In this document: positions 35,309 to 43,691 of the stretch, one piece after another
Numbering within the stretch: position 1 is the first letter of the stretch
How the letters are laid out: each line of letters opens with the position of its first letter
NCBI RefSeq assembly: GCF_030718205.1
Contig: NZ_JAUZQF010000018.1
Coordinates: 124,001-188,000 of the forward strand
Reading direction: 5' to 3'
DNA: 64,000 nucleotides
Source of the DNA: Nonomuraea turcica
GTDB lineage: Bacteria > Actinomycetota > Actinomycetes > Streptosporangiales > Streptosporangiaceae
The notes under the pieces: model-generated
The model's database searches: none
What the model saw: only the letters and a program-made list of their open reading frames with translations
What the model was told of the DNA's origin: nothing
Program-made: the position numbers and the translations under genes

Positions 35309-36619
35309 ATGTCCGCCACACCCGAGTTGAAGCGCGTCGTCCTGGGCGCCCTCGTCGGCACCGCCCTGGAGTGGTACGACTTCTTCATCTACGGCACCGC
35401 CGCCGCCCTCGTCTTCAACCGGTTGTTCTTCACCCAGGCCGACCCGGCCGCGGGCACGATCGCCGCGTTCGCCACGTTCGGCGTGGGGTTCGTGGTGCGG
35501 CCGTTCGGCGGCGTGTTGTTCGGCCACCTCGGCGACAAGATCGGCCGCCGCTCCACGCTGATCATCACGACCGTCATCATGGGCGTGTCCACCGGCCTGA
35601 TCGGCCTGCTGCCCACCTACCCCGCCATCGGCGTGGCGGCGCCCATCCTCCTCACGCTCCTCCGCGTCTGCCAGGGACTCGGGGCGGGCGCGGAGTTCGG
35701 CGGCGCGGCCACGCTGCTGGCCGAGCACGCCCCGCCGGGACGGCGCGGCTACTACGCCTCCTACGCCCAGACCGGCGTGCAGATCGGCCTCGTGCTCGGC
35801 ACCTCGGCGTTCCTGCTGGTGCAGCTCCTGCCCGAGGAGGACTTCCTGTCCTGGGGCTGGCGGCTGCCGTTCCTGGTGAGCTTCGCGCTCATCGGGGTGG
35901 CCCTGTACGTGCGGCTGCGGGTGGCCGAGTCGCCGGTGTTCCGCGACATGGAGCGGAGCCGTGAGATCGTCAAACTGCCGATCAGGGACGCGATCGTCCG
36001 CTACCCGCGCAACTTCCTCATCGGGGTCGGGGCGCACATCTGCGACACGGCCGTGGTGTACACGCTGTCCACGTTCAGCGTCGCGTACGCCATCGCCGAG
36101 CTCGGCCTGTCCAACCGGACGGCGCTGCTGGGCGTCATCCTGTTCGGGCTGACCGTGATCGTGCTCCAGCCCGTGTACGGGCATCTGTCCGACCGGGTGG
36201 GGCGGCGGCCGCTCAACCTGTTCAGCGTGGTGTTCGTGGCGCTCTTCGTCTACCCGTACTTCCTCATGGTCGGCACCGGTGTGCCCGTGGTTGTGTGGCT
36301 GGCGATGATGATCATGGGGGCCTTCGGGTTCGCGCCGCAGGTGGCCGTGCAGCCGGTGTTCTACGCCGAGTTGTTCGGCGCCCGGGTGCGCTACACCGGG
36401 TTCGCCGCCTCGCGCGAGCTGGGGGCGGCTCTGGCCGGGTTCTCGCCCCTGATCGGCGCGGCGCTCGCGGCGCGGCTCGGCGGGGCGCCGTGGCTGGTCG
36501 CGGCGTTCCTGATCGCGACGGCGCTGATCTCGTTCGGGGCGTTCTGGGCCTCGCGGGAGACCAAGGATCTGGACATCGCGGCCGTCGACCCGGTGCGGCG
36601 TCCTGTCGTGGAGGAGTAG
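35309..36619 (+). CDS. MFS transporter, metabolite:H+ symporter (MHS) family
   Basis: 436 aa, 12 predicted membrane segments. The N-terminal ALVGTALEWYDFFIYGTAAA and the loop 2-3 motif GHLGDKIGRRSTLI are diagnostic of the MHS family (proline/betaine, citrate, alpha-ketoglutarate, shikimate carriers), as is GAGAEFGGAATLLAEHAPPGRRG in segment 4-5 (cited in part only). It should import a small organic acid or zwitterion with protons. The ribosome-binding site GGAGGAGG sits inside the end of the dehydrogenase gene. Context suggests uptake of the hydroxy acid used by its neighbours. Confidence 0.92.
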   Translation: MSATPELKRVVLGALVGTALEWYDFFIYGTAAALVFNRLFFTQADPAAGTIAAFATFGVGFVVRPFGGVLFGHLGDKIGRRSTLIITTVIMGVSTGLIGLLPTYPAIGVAAPILLTLLRVCQGLGAGAEFGGAATLLAEHAPPGRRGYYASYAQTGVQIGLVLGTSAFLLVQLLPEEDFLSWGWRLPFLVSFALIGVALYVRLRVAESPVFRDMERSREIVKLPIRDAIVRYPRNFLIGVGAHICDTAVVYTLSTFSVAYAIAELGLSNRTALLGVILFGLTVIVLQPVYGHLSDRVGRRPLNLFSVVFVALFVYPYFLMVGTGVPVVVWLAMMIMGAFGFAPQVAVQPVFYAELFGARVRYTGFAASRELGAALAGFSPLIGAALAARLGGAPWLVAAFLIATALISFGAFWASRETKDLDIAAVDPVRRPVVEE

Positions 36620-36622
36620 GTC

Positions 36623-37387
36623 ATGGACATCAACGGCAGCGTCGCCGTGATCACCGGCGGCGGCACCGGCATCGGCGCGGCCGTGGCCGAAAGCCTGGCC
36701 AGGAAGGGCGCGGAGGCCGTGGTGGTCAACTACTCGCGCTCGGCGGCGGACGCCCAGGCGACCGTCGCCCGCCTGGCCGGCCTGGGCTGCAAGGCCGAGG
36801 CGATGGCCGCCGACGTGGCCGACGATGCCGCCGTGCGGCGCATGGCCGAGCGGGTACGCGACCGGTACGGGCGCGTCGACGTGCTGGTGTGCAACGCGGG
36901 GACGACCAAGTGGGTGCCGTTCCCCGACCTGGAGGGGCTCACCGACGACGTGTGGCGGCACGTCATGGGCGTCAACCTCATGGGGCCCTTCTACTGCGCC
37001 CGCGCCTTCGCCCCCGACCTGCGCTCCGCCCGCGGCGCCATCGTCAACGTGTCCTCCATCGCCGGGATCCTCGCCACCGGCTCCTCGATGGCGTACGGCG
37101 TCAGCAAGGCCGCCCTGATCCAGCTCACCCGTGACCTGGCGGTCGCTCTGGGACCTGAGGTGCGGGTGAACGCGGTCGCGCCCGGCATCGTGGCGACCCG
37201 CTGGCACATCGACCGGGTGGGGCAGCAGGGCTTCGCGGAGATGACGGCGCGGGAGGAGGCCAAGGCGCCGCTGCGGCGCACGGCCCAGCCCGAGCACATC
37301 GCCCAGATGGTGACCGCCTTACTGGAGGCGGACATGGTGACGGGGGAGGTGCTGGTGGGCGACGGCGGCCGCCACCTGACCTACTGA
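36623..37387 (+). CDS. Short-chain dehydrogenase/reductase of hydroxy-acid operon
   Basis: 254 aa classical SDR. Cofactor motif TGGGTGIG (about 11-18), CNAG near 91, and the catalytic residues in NVSSIAGIL (Ser), YGVSK (Tyr-x3-Lys, about Y154/K158) are all in place, ending with EVLVGDGGRHLTY. NYSRS after strand 2 may prefer NADP (inference). ATG 36623 lies 3 bp after the transporter stop (GAGGAG ribosome-binding site), so it is the last gene of the operon. The decamer minisatellite begins 13 bp after its stop. Confidence 0.9.
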   Translation: MDINGSVAVITGGGTGIGAAVAESLARKGAEAVVVNYSRSAADAQATVARLAGLGCKAEAMAADVADDAAVRRMAERVRDRYGRVDVLVCNAGTTKWVPFPDLEGLTDDVWRHVMGVNLMGPFYCARAFAPDLRSARGAIVNVSSIAGILATGSSMAYGVSKAALIQLTRDLAVALGPEVRVNAVAPGIVATRWHIDRVGQQGFAEMTAREEAKAPLRRTAQPEHIAQMVTALLEADMVTGEVLVGDGGRHLTY

Positions 37388-37400
37388 CGCCACCGCCCGC

Positions 37401-37780
37401 GCTGCGCCGCGCTGCGCCGCGCTGCGCCGCGCTGCGCCGCCCTGCGCCGCCCTGCGCCGCGCTGCGCCGCCCTGCGCCGCGCTGCGCCGCCCTGCGCCGC
37501 CCTGCGCCGCGCTGCGCCGCGCTGCGCCGCGCTGCGCCGCCCTGCGCCGCGCTGCGCCGCCCTGCGCCGCCCTGCGCCGTGCCGCGACGCCCTGCGCCGT
37601 GCCGCGCCGCCCTGCGCCGCCGTGTTGCGCCGCCGTGTTGCGCCGCCCTGTGCCGCCGTGTTGCGCTGCCTGTGCCGCCGTGCTGCGCCGCGGCCGGCGT
37701 GTTGCGCTGCCTGCGCCGCCGTGTTGCGCCGCCCGGGCCGCCGTGCTGCGCCGTGCCGTGCCGCGCTGCCTCGCCCGTGG
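37401..37780. repeat. Decamer minisatellite (S-CTGCGCCGC)n
   Basis: From 37401 to 37570 there are 17 uninterrupted 10-bp units of form SCTGCGCCGC, where the first base is G or C (order GGGGCCGCGCCGGGCGC). Units with one or more changes continue to about 37620, then a looser array of CTGCGCC/GTGTTGCGCCGC variants runs to about 37780. Ten is not a multiple of three, so this is not a protein repeat, and reading frames across it are low-complexity artefacts. The rest of the gap to 37978 holds only an inverted repeat. Confidence 0.95.
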
Positions 37781-37908
37781 AGCCTGGCTGCCCCGCTGTT
37801 TTCGTGCGGGACGCAGCCAGCGCCGTGGCGGTGTGCTCCTGGGCGGTGCGGAGGGTCAACGGCGCCTGCGTTCGGCGGAAGCGCCCGGTTGGCCGTCCGA
37901 GGCGGTGG

Positions 37909-37951
37909 GCCATCGGACAACAGGCGAGCCGAACCGCGGGTGTCCGATGGC
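37909..37951. promoter_or_regulatory. 11-bp perfect inverted repeat near end of phosphoglucomutase gene
   Basis: GCCATCGGACA (37909-37919) and TGTCCGATGGC (37941-37951) are perfect inverted repeats with a 21-bp spacer, starting 28 bp past the pgm stop on the minus strand. It may be a long-loop terminator for pgm or a two-half-site operator. No T-run is present on either side. Confidence 0.5.
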
Positions 37952-37978
37952 AGTCGGAAAAGGGGCCAGGGCCGGCGG

Positions 37979-39607
37979 TCAGCTGAGGGCGGCGGAGACC
38001 AGGGAGCGGGCCTCTTCCTGGACCTTGGCCAAATGGTCGGGCCCGCGGAAGGACTCAGCGTAGATCTTGTAGACGTCCTCCGTCCCCGAAGGCCGCGCCG
38101 CGAACCAGGCGCTCTCCGTCGACACCTTCACCCCGCCCAGCGACGCCCCATTCCCCGGGGCGGCCGTCTGCACCGCCGTGATGGGCTCGCCCGCCAGCGA
38201 CGACGCCGTCACCTGCTCGGCCGACAGCTTCCCGAGCACGGCCTTCTCCTCGCGCGTCGCCGGCGCGTCCACCCGCGCGTAAGCGGGCTCGCCGAACCGC
38301 CCCACCAGCTCCTTGTAATGCGCGCTCGGCGACTTGCCGGTGACGGCCAGGATCTCCGACGCCAGCAGCGCCAGGATGATCCCGTCCTTGTCGGTCGACC
38401 ACACCGAGCCGTCCCGCCGTAGGAAGGACGCCCCGGCGCTCTCCTCGCCCCCGAACCCCAGCGACCCGTCCAGCAGCCCCGGCACGAACCACTTGAAGCC
38501 CACCGGCACCTCGTACAGCCGCCGCCCCAGCGACTGGGCGACCCGGTCGATGATGCCGCTGCTCACCATGGTCTTGCCGACCCCGGCGTCGGACGGCCAG
38601 CCGTCACGGTGGGTGTACAGGTAGGAGATGGCGACGGCCAGGTAGTGGTTGGGGTTCAGCAGCCCGCCGTCGGGGGTGACGATGCCGTGGCGGTCCGCAT
38701 CGGCATCGTTTCCTGTGGAAATATCGTATTTGTCCCGGTTGGCGATCAGTGACGCCATCGCGTACGGCGACGAGCAGTCCATCCGGATCTTGCCGTCCCA
38801 GTCGAGCGTCATGAAGCGCCACGTGGGATCGACGAGGGGGTTCACCACGGTCAGGTCCAGACCGTGCCGCTCGGCGATCTCCCCCCAGTACGCCACGCTC
38901 GCCCCGCCCAGCGGATCGGCCCCGATCCGCACCCCGGCCGACCTGATCGCGTCCAGGTCCAGCACCGACGGCAGGTCGTCCACGTACGAGCCGAGGAAGT
39001 CGTACCGGCCCGCCCTGTCCAAGGCCTTCGTGTACGGGATCCGCCGCACGGCGCTCATGTCGCTCAGCAGCCGGTTGGCCCGATCCTGGATCCACGAGGT
39101 CGCGTCGGTGTCGGCGGGCCCGCCGTGCGGCGGGTTGTACTTGAACCCGCCGTCCGCCGGCGGATTGTGCGACGGCGTGATCACGACGCCGTCCGCCAGC
39201 CCCGACCTCCGCCCCCGGTTGTGCGCCAGGATGGCGTGCGAGACGGCGGGCGTGGGCGCGTAGCCGTCCCGCATGTCGATCAGCACCTCGACCTCGTTGG
39301 CCGCGAACACCTCCAGCGCCGACACCCGCGCAGGCTCCGACAGCGCGTGCGTGTCGATGCCCAGGAACAGCGGCCCGTCCGACCCCTGCTCGCGCCGGTA
39401 TTCGCAGATGGCCTGGCTGGTGGCCAGGATGTGGTCCTCGTTGAACGCCGTGTTGAACGACGACCCCCGGTGCCCCGACGTGCCGAACGCGACCCGCTGC
39501 CCCACCTCCTCCGGATCGGGACGCAGGGCGTAATAGGACGTCACCAGCCGGGCGACGTCGACCAGGTCGGCAGGCTGAGCGGGCTGTCCGGCGCGTTCGT
39601 GGGTCAT
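37979..39607 (-). CDS. pgm: Phosphoglucomutase (alpha-D-glucose-phosphate specific)
   Basis: 542 aa, normal family length (about 545). It interconverts glucose-1-phosphate and glucose-6-phosphate in the cytosol, linking glycogen/trehalose and cell-wall sugar synthesis to glycolysis. FGTSGHRG (41-48), the phosphoserine loop TPSHNPP (S146), the metal loop DADADRHG (about 300-307), the sugar-binding GGEESAG and the C-terminal phosphate-binding ARPSGTED are all present. ATG 39607 was chosen as the conserved start; the frame extends further upstream without similarity. It is divergent from the F420-type oxidoreductase gene across 98 bp. Confidence 0.95.
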   Translation of the reverse strand: MTHERAGQPAQPADLVDVARLVTSYYALRPDPEEVGQRVAFGTSGHRGSSFNTAFNEDHILATSQAICEYRREQGSDGPLFLGIDTHALSEPARVSALEVFAANEVEVLIDMRDGYAPTPAVSHAILAHNRGRRSGLADGVVITPSHNPPADGGFKYNPPHGGPADTDATSWIQDRANRLLSDMSAVRRIPYTKALDRAGRYDFLGSYVDDLPSVLDLDAIRSAGVRIGADPLGGASVAYWGEIAERHGLDLTVVNPLVDPTWRFMTLDWDGKIRMDCSSPYAMASLIANRDKYDISTGNDADADRHGIVTPDGGLLNPNHYLAVAISYLYTHRDGWPSDAGVGKTMVSSGIIDRVAQSLGRRLYEVPVGFKWFVPGLLDGSLGFGGEESAGASFLRRDGSVWSTDKDGIILALLASEILAVTGKSPSAHYKELVGRFGEPAYARVDAPATREEKAVLGKLSAEQVTASSLAGEPITAVQTAAPGNGASLGGVKVSTESAWFAARPSGTEDVYKIYAESFRGPDHLAKVQEEARSLVSAALS

Positions 39608-39705
39608 GTAGGCCACTTTACAAACGCGCTCCCCTGCGGGGGATGACCGTATGGCGGCGGGGGAATGTAGATTCGCGTCAGCCACCAGAACGGAGTTCTG
39701 TAACT

Positions 39706-40605
39706 ATGCGTTACGGGTATTATCTCACCGAGCCCAAAGGATCCGACCCTGTCGGCGGCCTCCGCGACCAGATCGCGCAGGCGGCAGAGGACGGTTTCTC
39801 CTCGGCCTGGCTCTCCAACATCTTCGGCCTGGACGCGCTCACCGCGCTGGCCGCCGCCGGCGCGCAGGCGCCCCCCATCGAGCTGGGCACCGCGGTCGTG
39901 CCGACGTACCCGCGCCACCCGGCCGTGCTCGCGCAGCAGGCCATGACCACCAACGCCGCGCTCGGCGGGCGGCTCGCGCTCGGCATCGGGCTGTCGCACA
40001 AGATGGTCATCGAGGGCATGTACGGCTACGACTTCGAGCGCCCGGGCCGGCACATGAAGGAATACCTCGACATCCTGCTCCCGCTCAGCCGGGGCGAGCA
40101 CGTCAAATACCAGGGCGAGACGCTCAAGGCGAACCTCAGGCTGACCACGCCGGGAGCGGGCTTCCCCGTGCTGGTGGCCGCGCTCGGGCCGCGCATGCTC
40201 AAACTGGCCGGCACCGTGGCCGACGGCACCGTCCTGTGGATGACCGGGCCCAAGACCGTCGCCGAGCACGTCGCGCCCACGATCACGGCGGCCGCGGCCG
40301 AGGCGGGCCGCGAGGCGCCGCGCATCGTCTGCGCGCTGCCCGTGTGCGTCACCGACGACCCCGACGCCGCCGTCACCCGGGCGAACGAGATCTTCGCGGT
40401 GTACGGGCAATTGCCGTCGTACCGTGCCATGCTCGACAGGGAAGGCGCGGCCAACCCCGGCAACGTGGCCGTCATCGGCGATGAGAAGGCCGTGCTGGCC
40501 CAGCTCGAAGAGCTCGAGCGGGCCGGGGTGACCGATTTTGTGGGCTCCGTGTTCAGCAACAAGGAACGCACTCGGAACCTGCTGATCGGCGCGGCGCGGG
40601 GCTGA
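39706..40605 (+). CDS. LLM-class (probably F420-dependent) oxidoreductase
   Basis: 299 aa luciferase-like TIM-barrel protein. Family features: MRYGYYLTEP first strand, AEDGFSSAWLSN, IELGTAVVPTYPRHPAVLAQQAMT, GGRLALGIGLSHK and the cofactor-binding GADG-like TVADGTVLWMTGPK. Sequence style matches the actinobacterial F420-dependent group (TIGR03564-like), rather than FMN luciferases, but the cofactor is inferred. CGGAG precedes ATG 39706. The GH25 gene follows after 30 bp and may be co-transcribed. Substrate unknown. Confidence 0.88.
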   Translation: MRYGYYLTEPKGSDPVGGLRDQIAQAAEDGFSSAWLSNIFGLDALTALAAAGAQAPPIELGTAVVPTYPRHPAVLAQQAMTTNAALGGRLALGIGLSHKMVIEGMYGYDFERPGRHMKEYLDILLPLSRGEHVKYQGETLKANLRLTTPGAGFPVLVAALGPRMLKLAGTVADGTVLWMTGPKTVAEHVAPTITAAAAEAGREAPRIVCALPVCVTDDPDAAVTRANEIFAVYGQLPSYRAMLDREGAANPGNVAVIGDEKAVLAQLEELERAGVTDFVGSVFSNKERTRNLLIGAARG

Positions 40606-40635
40606 TCGGTAGACATCTCAATAAAATCCGGCAAG

Positions 40636-41241
40636 GTGAAGGGCGTGCTGCAAGGCATCGATGTGTCTAATTGGCAGGGCTCCGTCGACTGGACCGGCCA
40701 CGCAGAAGCCGGAGTGGCCTTCGCCTTCGCCAAGGCCACCGAGGGCGGCGACTGGACCGACAAGTTGTTCGCGCGCAACTGGAACGGCATGCGCGAGACC
40801 TGGTTGGTCTGCGGCGCCTACCACTTCGCCAGGCCCAAGGGCGACCCCATCGAGCAGGCCCGCCACTTCCTGGACACCATCAGAGCGGCCGGTGGGCTGC
40901 GCCGCGGTGACCTGATCGCGCTCGACCTGGAGGAGGACGACGGTCTGCGGCCGGAGCGGGTCGCCAGGTTCGCGCGCCGCTGGTGCCACTTCGTCGAGCG
41001 GCACGGCCGGGTGCGGCCGTTCGTGTACACGTACTACTCGTTCGCGAACCGCGGAAACTGCGCGGGCCTGGCCGAATACCCGCTCTGGATCGCGCACCCG
41101 GAGCGGCCCCGCGGCCAGCCCCTCGTGCCCAGGCCGTGGCGGGACTGGACCATCCACCAATACGTCAACAGCCCGATCGACCGCAACGTCTTCCACGGCA
41201 CCCGCAAGGAGCTGACAAAGCTGGGCTTTCACCCGCGATAG
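40636..41241 (+). CDS. GH25 lysozyme-type muramidase without signal peptide
   Basis: 201 aa, one complete glycoside hydrolase family 25 domain: GIDVSNWQGSVDW (first catalytic-site Asp), FAFAKATEGGDW, CGAYHFARP, the DxE pair in IALDLEEDD, YTYYS, and C-terminal IHQYVNSPIDRNVF. It should cleave the MurNAc-GlcNAc bond of peptidoglycan. No Sec or Tat signal is visible at any reasonable start (GTG 40636 or GTG 40645) and there is no wall-binding domain, so export is unexplained. A strong hairpin follows before thrS. Confidence 0.88.
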   Translation: MKGVLQGIDVSNWQGSVDWTGHAEAGVAFAFAKATEGGDWTDKLFARNWNGMRETWLVCGAYHFARPKGDPIEQARHFLDTIRAAGGLRRGDLIALDLEEDDGLRPERVARFARRWCHFVERHGRVRPFVYTYYSFANRGNCAGLAEYPLWIAHPERPRGQPLVPRPWRDWTIHQYVNSPIDRNVFHGTRKELTKLGFHPR

Positions 41242-41264
41242 CATCGGTGTTCACCACTGAAGCA

Positions 41265-41287
41265 GCCCCGGCGCCGGGCGCCGGGGC
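41265..41287 (+). terminator. Hairpin between GH25 and thrS
   Basis: GCCCCGGCGC (41265-41274) pairs perfectly with GCGCCGGGGC (41278-41287) with a 3-nt loop. It lies 23 bp after the GH25 stop and 18 bp before the thrS start, so it could be a U-less terminator or a thrS leader hairpin. No T-box features are seen. Confidence 0.5.
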
Positions 41288-41305
41288 GATCCCAAGGGAG
41301 TCACC

Positions 41306-43270
41306 GTGTCAGCCGAGCTACGCATCACCCTCGCCGGAGCCGAGCGTGTGGTCGCGGCCGGCACGACGGCCGGTGAGGCGCTCGAGGCCGACGGCCGCAC
41401 GGTCGTCGCGGCCAGGGTCAACGGCGAGCCGCGCGACCTGGCCTGCGTTCTGGCCGAGGGCGACGTCGTCGAGGCGATCGAGGCCTCCAGCGAGGAGGGC
41501 CGGGCCATCGTCCGCCATTCCACCGCCCACGTCATGGCGCAGGCGGTGCAGGAGCTGTTCCCTGACGCCAAGCTGGGCATCGGGCCGCCCGTGGACAACG
41601 GGTTCTACTACGACTTCGACGTCGAGCAGGCGTTCCACCCCGACGATCTCAAGCGCATCGAGAAGCGCATGCGGGAGATCGTCAAGGAGGGGCAGCTGTT
41701 CTCCCGCCGGCCCGTCAGCGACGAGGAAGCGCGTGAGGAGCTGGCCGCGGAGCCTTACAAGCTGGAGCTGATCGGGCTCAAGGGCGGGGCCGCCGATGAG
41801 GAGTCGGTCGAGGTCGGCGCGGGGCAGCTGACGATCTACGACAACCTCGACCCCAAGACCGGCGACCTGAAGTGGAAGGACCTGTGCCGCGGCCCGCACG
41901 TGCCGTCCACCCGGTCGATCCCGGCGTTCAAGCTCATGCGCGCAGGCGGCGCCTACTGGCGGGGCAGCGAGAAGAACCCGCAGCTGCAGCGCATCTACGG
42001 CACCGCGTGGGAGTCCCGCGACAAGCAGGACGAATACCTCAAGCTGCTGGAGGAGGCCGAGAAGCGCGACCACCGCAAGCTCGGCGCCGAGCTCGACCTG
42101 TTCAGCTTCCCGCCGGAGCTGGGCAGCGGCCTGCCGATCTTCCATCCCAAGGGCGGGATCATCCGCAAGGAGATGGAAGACTACATGCGCCGGCGGCAGG
42201 CCGAGGCGGGCTACGAGTTCGTCAACACGCCGCACATCACCAAGTCGTCGCTGTTCGAGACCTCCGGCCACCTGCCGTGGTATGCCGAGGACATGTTCCC
42301 GGCATTCGAGCTGGAGGGCATCGAATACCGCGTCAAGCCGATGAACTGCCCGATGCACAACCTGATCTACCGGGCGCGCGGACGCTCCTACCGCGAGCTG
42401 CCGCTGCGGTTGTGCGAGTTCGGCTCGGTCTATCGCTACGAGAAGTCCGGCGTGGTGCACGGGCTGACCCGCGTGCGCGGCATGACGCAGGACGACGCGC
42501 ACATCTACACCACCAGGGAGCAGATGGCCGATGAGATCAAGTCGCTGCTGAGGTTCGTGCTCAGCGTGCTGCGCGACTTCGGTCTGTCGGACTTCTACCT
42601 GGAGTTGTCCACTCGCGACGAGTCGGAGAAGTTCATCGGCGACCCGGCGGAGTGGGTGGAGGCCACCGAGGCCCTGCGCCAGGTCGCCACGGAGTCGGGG
42701 CTGACGCTGGTGGACGACCTGGGCGGGGCGGCCTTCTACGGGCCGAAGATCTCCGTGCAGGCCAAGGACGCGATCGGCCGCACCTGGCAGCTGTCCACCA
42801 TCCAGCTCGACCTCAACCAGCCCAAGCGCTTCGGCCTGGAATACCAGGCGGCCGACGGCTCCCGGCAGACCCCGGTCATGATCCATCGGGCGCTGTTCGG
42901 CTCCGTCGAGCGCTTCCTCGGCGTGCTCACCGAGCACTACGCCGGTGCGTTCCCGCCCTGGCTGTCGCCGGTGCAGGTGGTGGGCATCCCGATCGCCGAG
43001 GCGCACGTGTCCTACCTGCAGGACGTGGCGAAGAAGCTGGCCGAGCGCGGCGTCCGGATCGAGGTGGACACCGCCGACGACCGGATGCAGAAGAAGATCC
43101 GCAACGCGCAGAAGGCCAAGATCCCCTTCATGCTGCTGGCCGGTGACGACGACATCGCCAACGGGGCGGTCTCGTTCCGCTACCGCAGCGGGGAGCAGAA
43201 GAACGGCGTGCCGGTGGACGAGGCGATCGCCGAGATCGTCGACGCCGTGGAGCGGCGCGTCCAGGTCTGA
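41306..43270 (+). CDS. thrS: Threonyl-tRNA synthetase
   Basis: 654 aa. It charges tRNA-Thr with threonine in the cytosol. Domains in order: TGS (1-62), editing domain with HSTAHVMAQ (about 72-80) and CRGPHVPSTR, then class II catalytic core with motif 1 near NTPHITKSSLFETSGHL, motif 2 FGSVYRYEKSG, and motif 3 PVMIHRALFGSVERFLGVL; the zinc ligands are in MNCPMHN, VVHGL and MIHRAL. The anticodon-binding domain closes the protein (about 555-654). GTG 41306 has AAGGGAG upstream. It opens the conserved thrS-HIT-pgsA-pimA-pdx block and ends at a strong terminator. Confidence 0.98.
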   Translation: MSAELRITLAGAERVVAAGTTAGEALEADGRTVVAARVNGEPRDLACVLAEGDVVEAIEASSEEGRAIVRHSTAHVMAQAVQELFPDAKLGIGPPVDNGFYYDFDVEQAFHPDDLKRIEKRMREIVKEGQLFSRRPVSDEEAREELAAEPYKLELIGLKGGAADEESVEVGAGQLTIYDNLDPKTGDLKWKDLCRGPHVPSTRSIPAFKLMRAGGAYWRGSEKNPQLQRIYGTAWESRDKQDEYLKLLEEAEKRDHRKLGAELDLFSFPPELGSGLPIFHPKGGIIRKEMEDYMRRRQAEAGYEFVNTPHITKSSLFETSGHLPWYAEDMFPAFELEGIEYRVKPMNCPMHNLIYRARGRSYRELPLRLCEFGSVYRYEKSGVVHGLTRVRGMTQDDAHIYTTREQMADEIKSLLRFVLSVLRDFGLSDFYLELSTRDESEKFIGDPAEWVEATEALRQVATESGLTLVDDLGGAAFYGPKISVQAKDAIGRTWQLSTIQLDLNQPKRFGLEYQAADGSRQTPVMIHRALFGSVERFLGVLTEHYAGAFPPWLSPVQVVGIPIAEAHVSYLQDVAKKLAERGVRIEVDTADDRMQKKIRNAQKAKIPFMLLAGDDDIANGAVSFRYRSGEQKNGVPVDEAIAEIVDAVERRVQV

Positions 43271-43274
43271 CGAC

Positions 43275-43313
43275 AAGGAACGGCGGAGCAGCCGCGCTGC
43301 TCCGCCGTTCCTT
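43275..43313. terminator. Bidirectional terminator of thrS and TM2 genes
   Basis: An 18-bp perfect stem: 43275-43292 (starts AAGGAACGGCGG) pairs with 43296-43313 (ends CCGTTCCTT) with a 3-nt loop. It sits 4 bp after the thrS stop and 5 bp before the end of the convergent TM2 gene, so it can stop both transcripts. Confidence 0.85.
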
Positions 43314-43318
43314 CCTGG

Positions 43319-43522
43319 TCACTTGGCCAGCGGCTGGCCCTGCTTGTCCGTGAACTTGCCGATCAAGATCATGATGAAGTCGATCAGCACCCACACGCCG
43401 AGACCGCCGAGCGTGATGAGCTGGAGGATGCCCGTCCCGATCTTGCCGACGTAGAAGCGGTGCACGCCGAGCGCACCCAGGAAGAAGCAGAGCAGGACGG
43501 CCACGAGCCATGACTTGGTCAT
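43319..43522 (-). CDS. TM2-domain membrane protein
   Basis: 67 aa. Two membrane helices: SWLVAVLLCFFLGALGVH and ILQLITLGGLGVWVLIDFIMILIG, joined by RFYVGKIGTG. The LGxxGxHRFYxGK and DxIMIL elements are the TM2 signature. AAAGG precedes ATG 43522; a longer upstream frame has no support. Function of TM2 proteins in bacteria is unclear. It converges with thrS and shares its terminator. Confidence 0.9.
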   Translation of the reverse strand: MTKSWLVAVLLCFFLGALGVHRFYVGKIGTGILQLITLGGLGVWVLIDFIMILIGKFTDKQGQPLAK

Positions 43523-43691
43523 GAGGGATTGCCTTTCGGTTGGGGGGACCGGCCGGGAGCAGGGCATGGCATGGCGCGCCCGACCGGCGGTGCCTGCGGG
43601 AAGCATCGACCGCAGGGCATGAGACCTTAGCAAGATCCACGGGCCGTCGCAGACGTTTCCGGATTTGTCGAGTTACTGAGGGTAAGTCGCG

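Noticed and set aside
33602..37297. A 1231-codon open frame on the minus strand
   Set aside because: It is antisense to four well-supported genes. Its composition (His/Arg/Gly/Pro/Asp-rich) is what GC-rich third positions give when read backwards.
37401..37780. Possible CRISPR array
   Set aside because: Units are head to tail with no spacers and no cas genes are nearby.
37381..37920. A minus-strand frame of Arg/Ala/Gly/Gln repeats
   Set aside because: It is produced entirely by the decamer repeat. The repeat period is not a multiple of three and no start signal is present.
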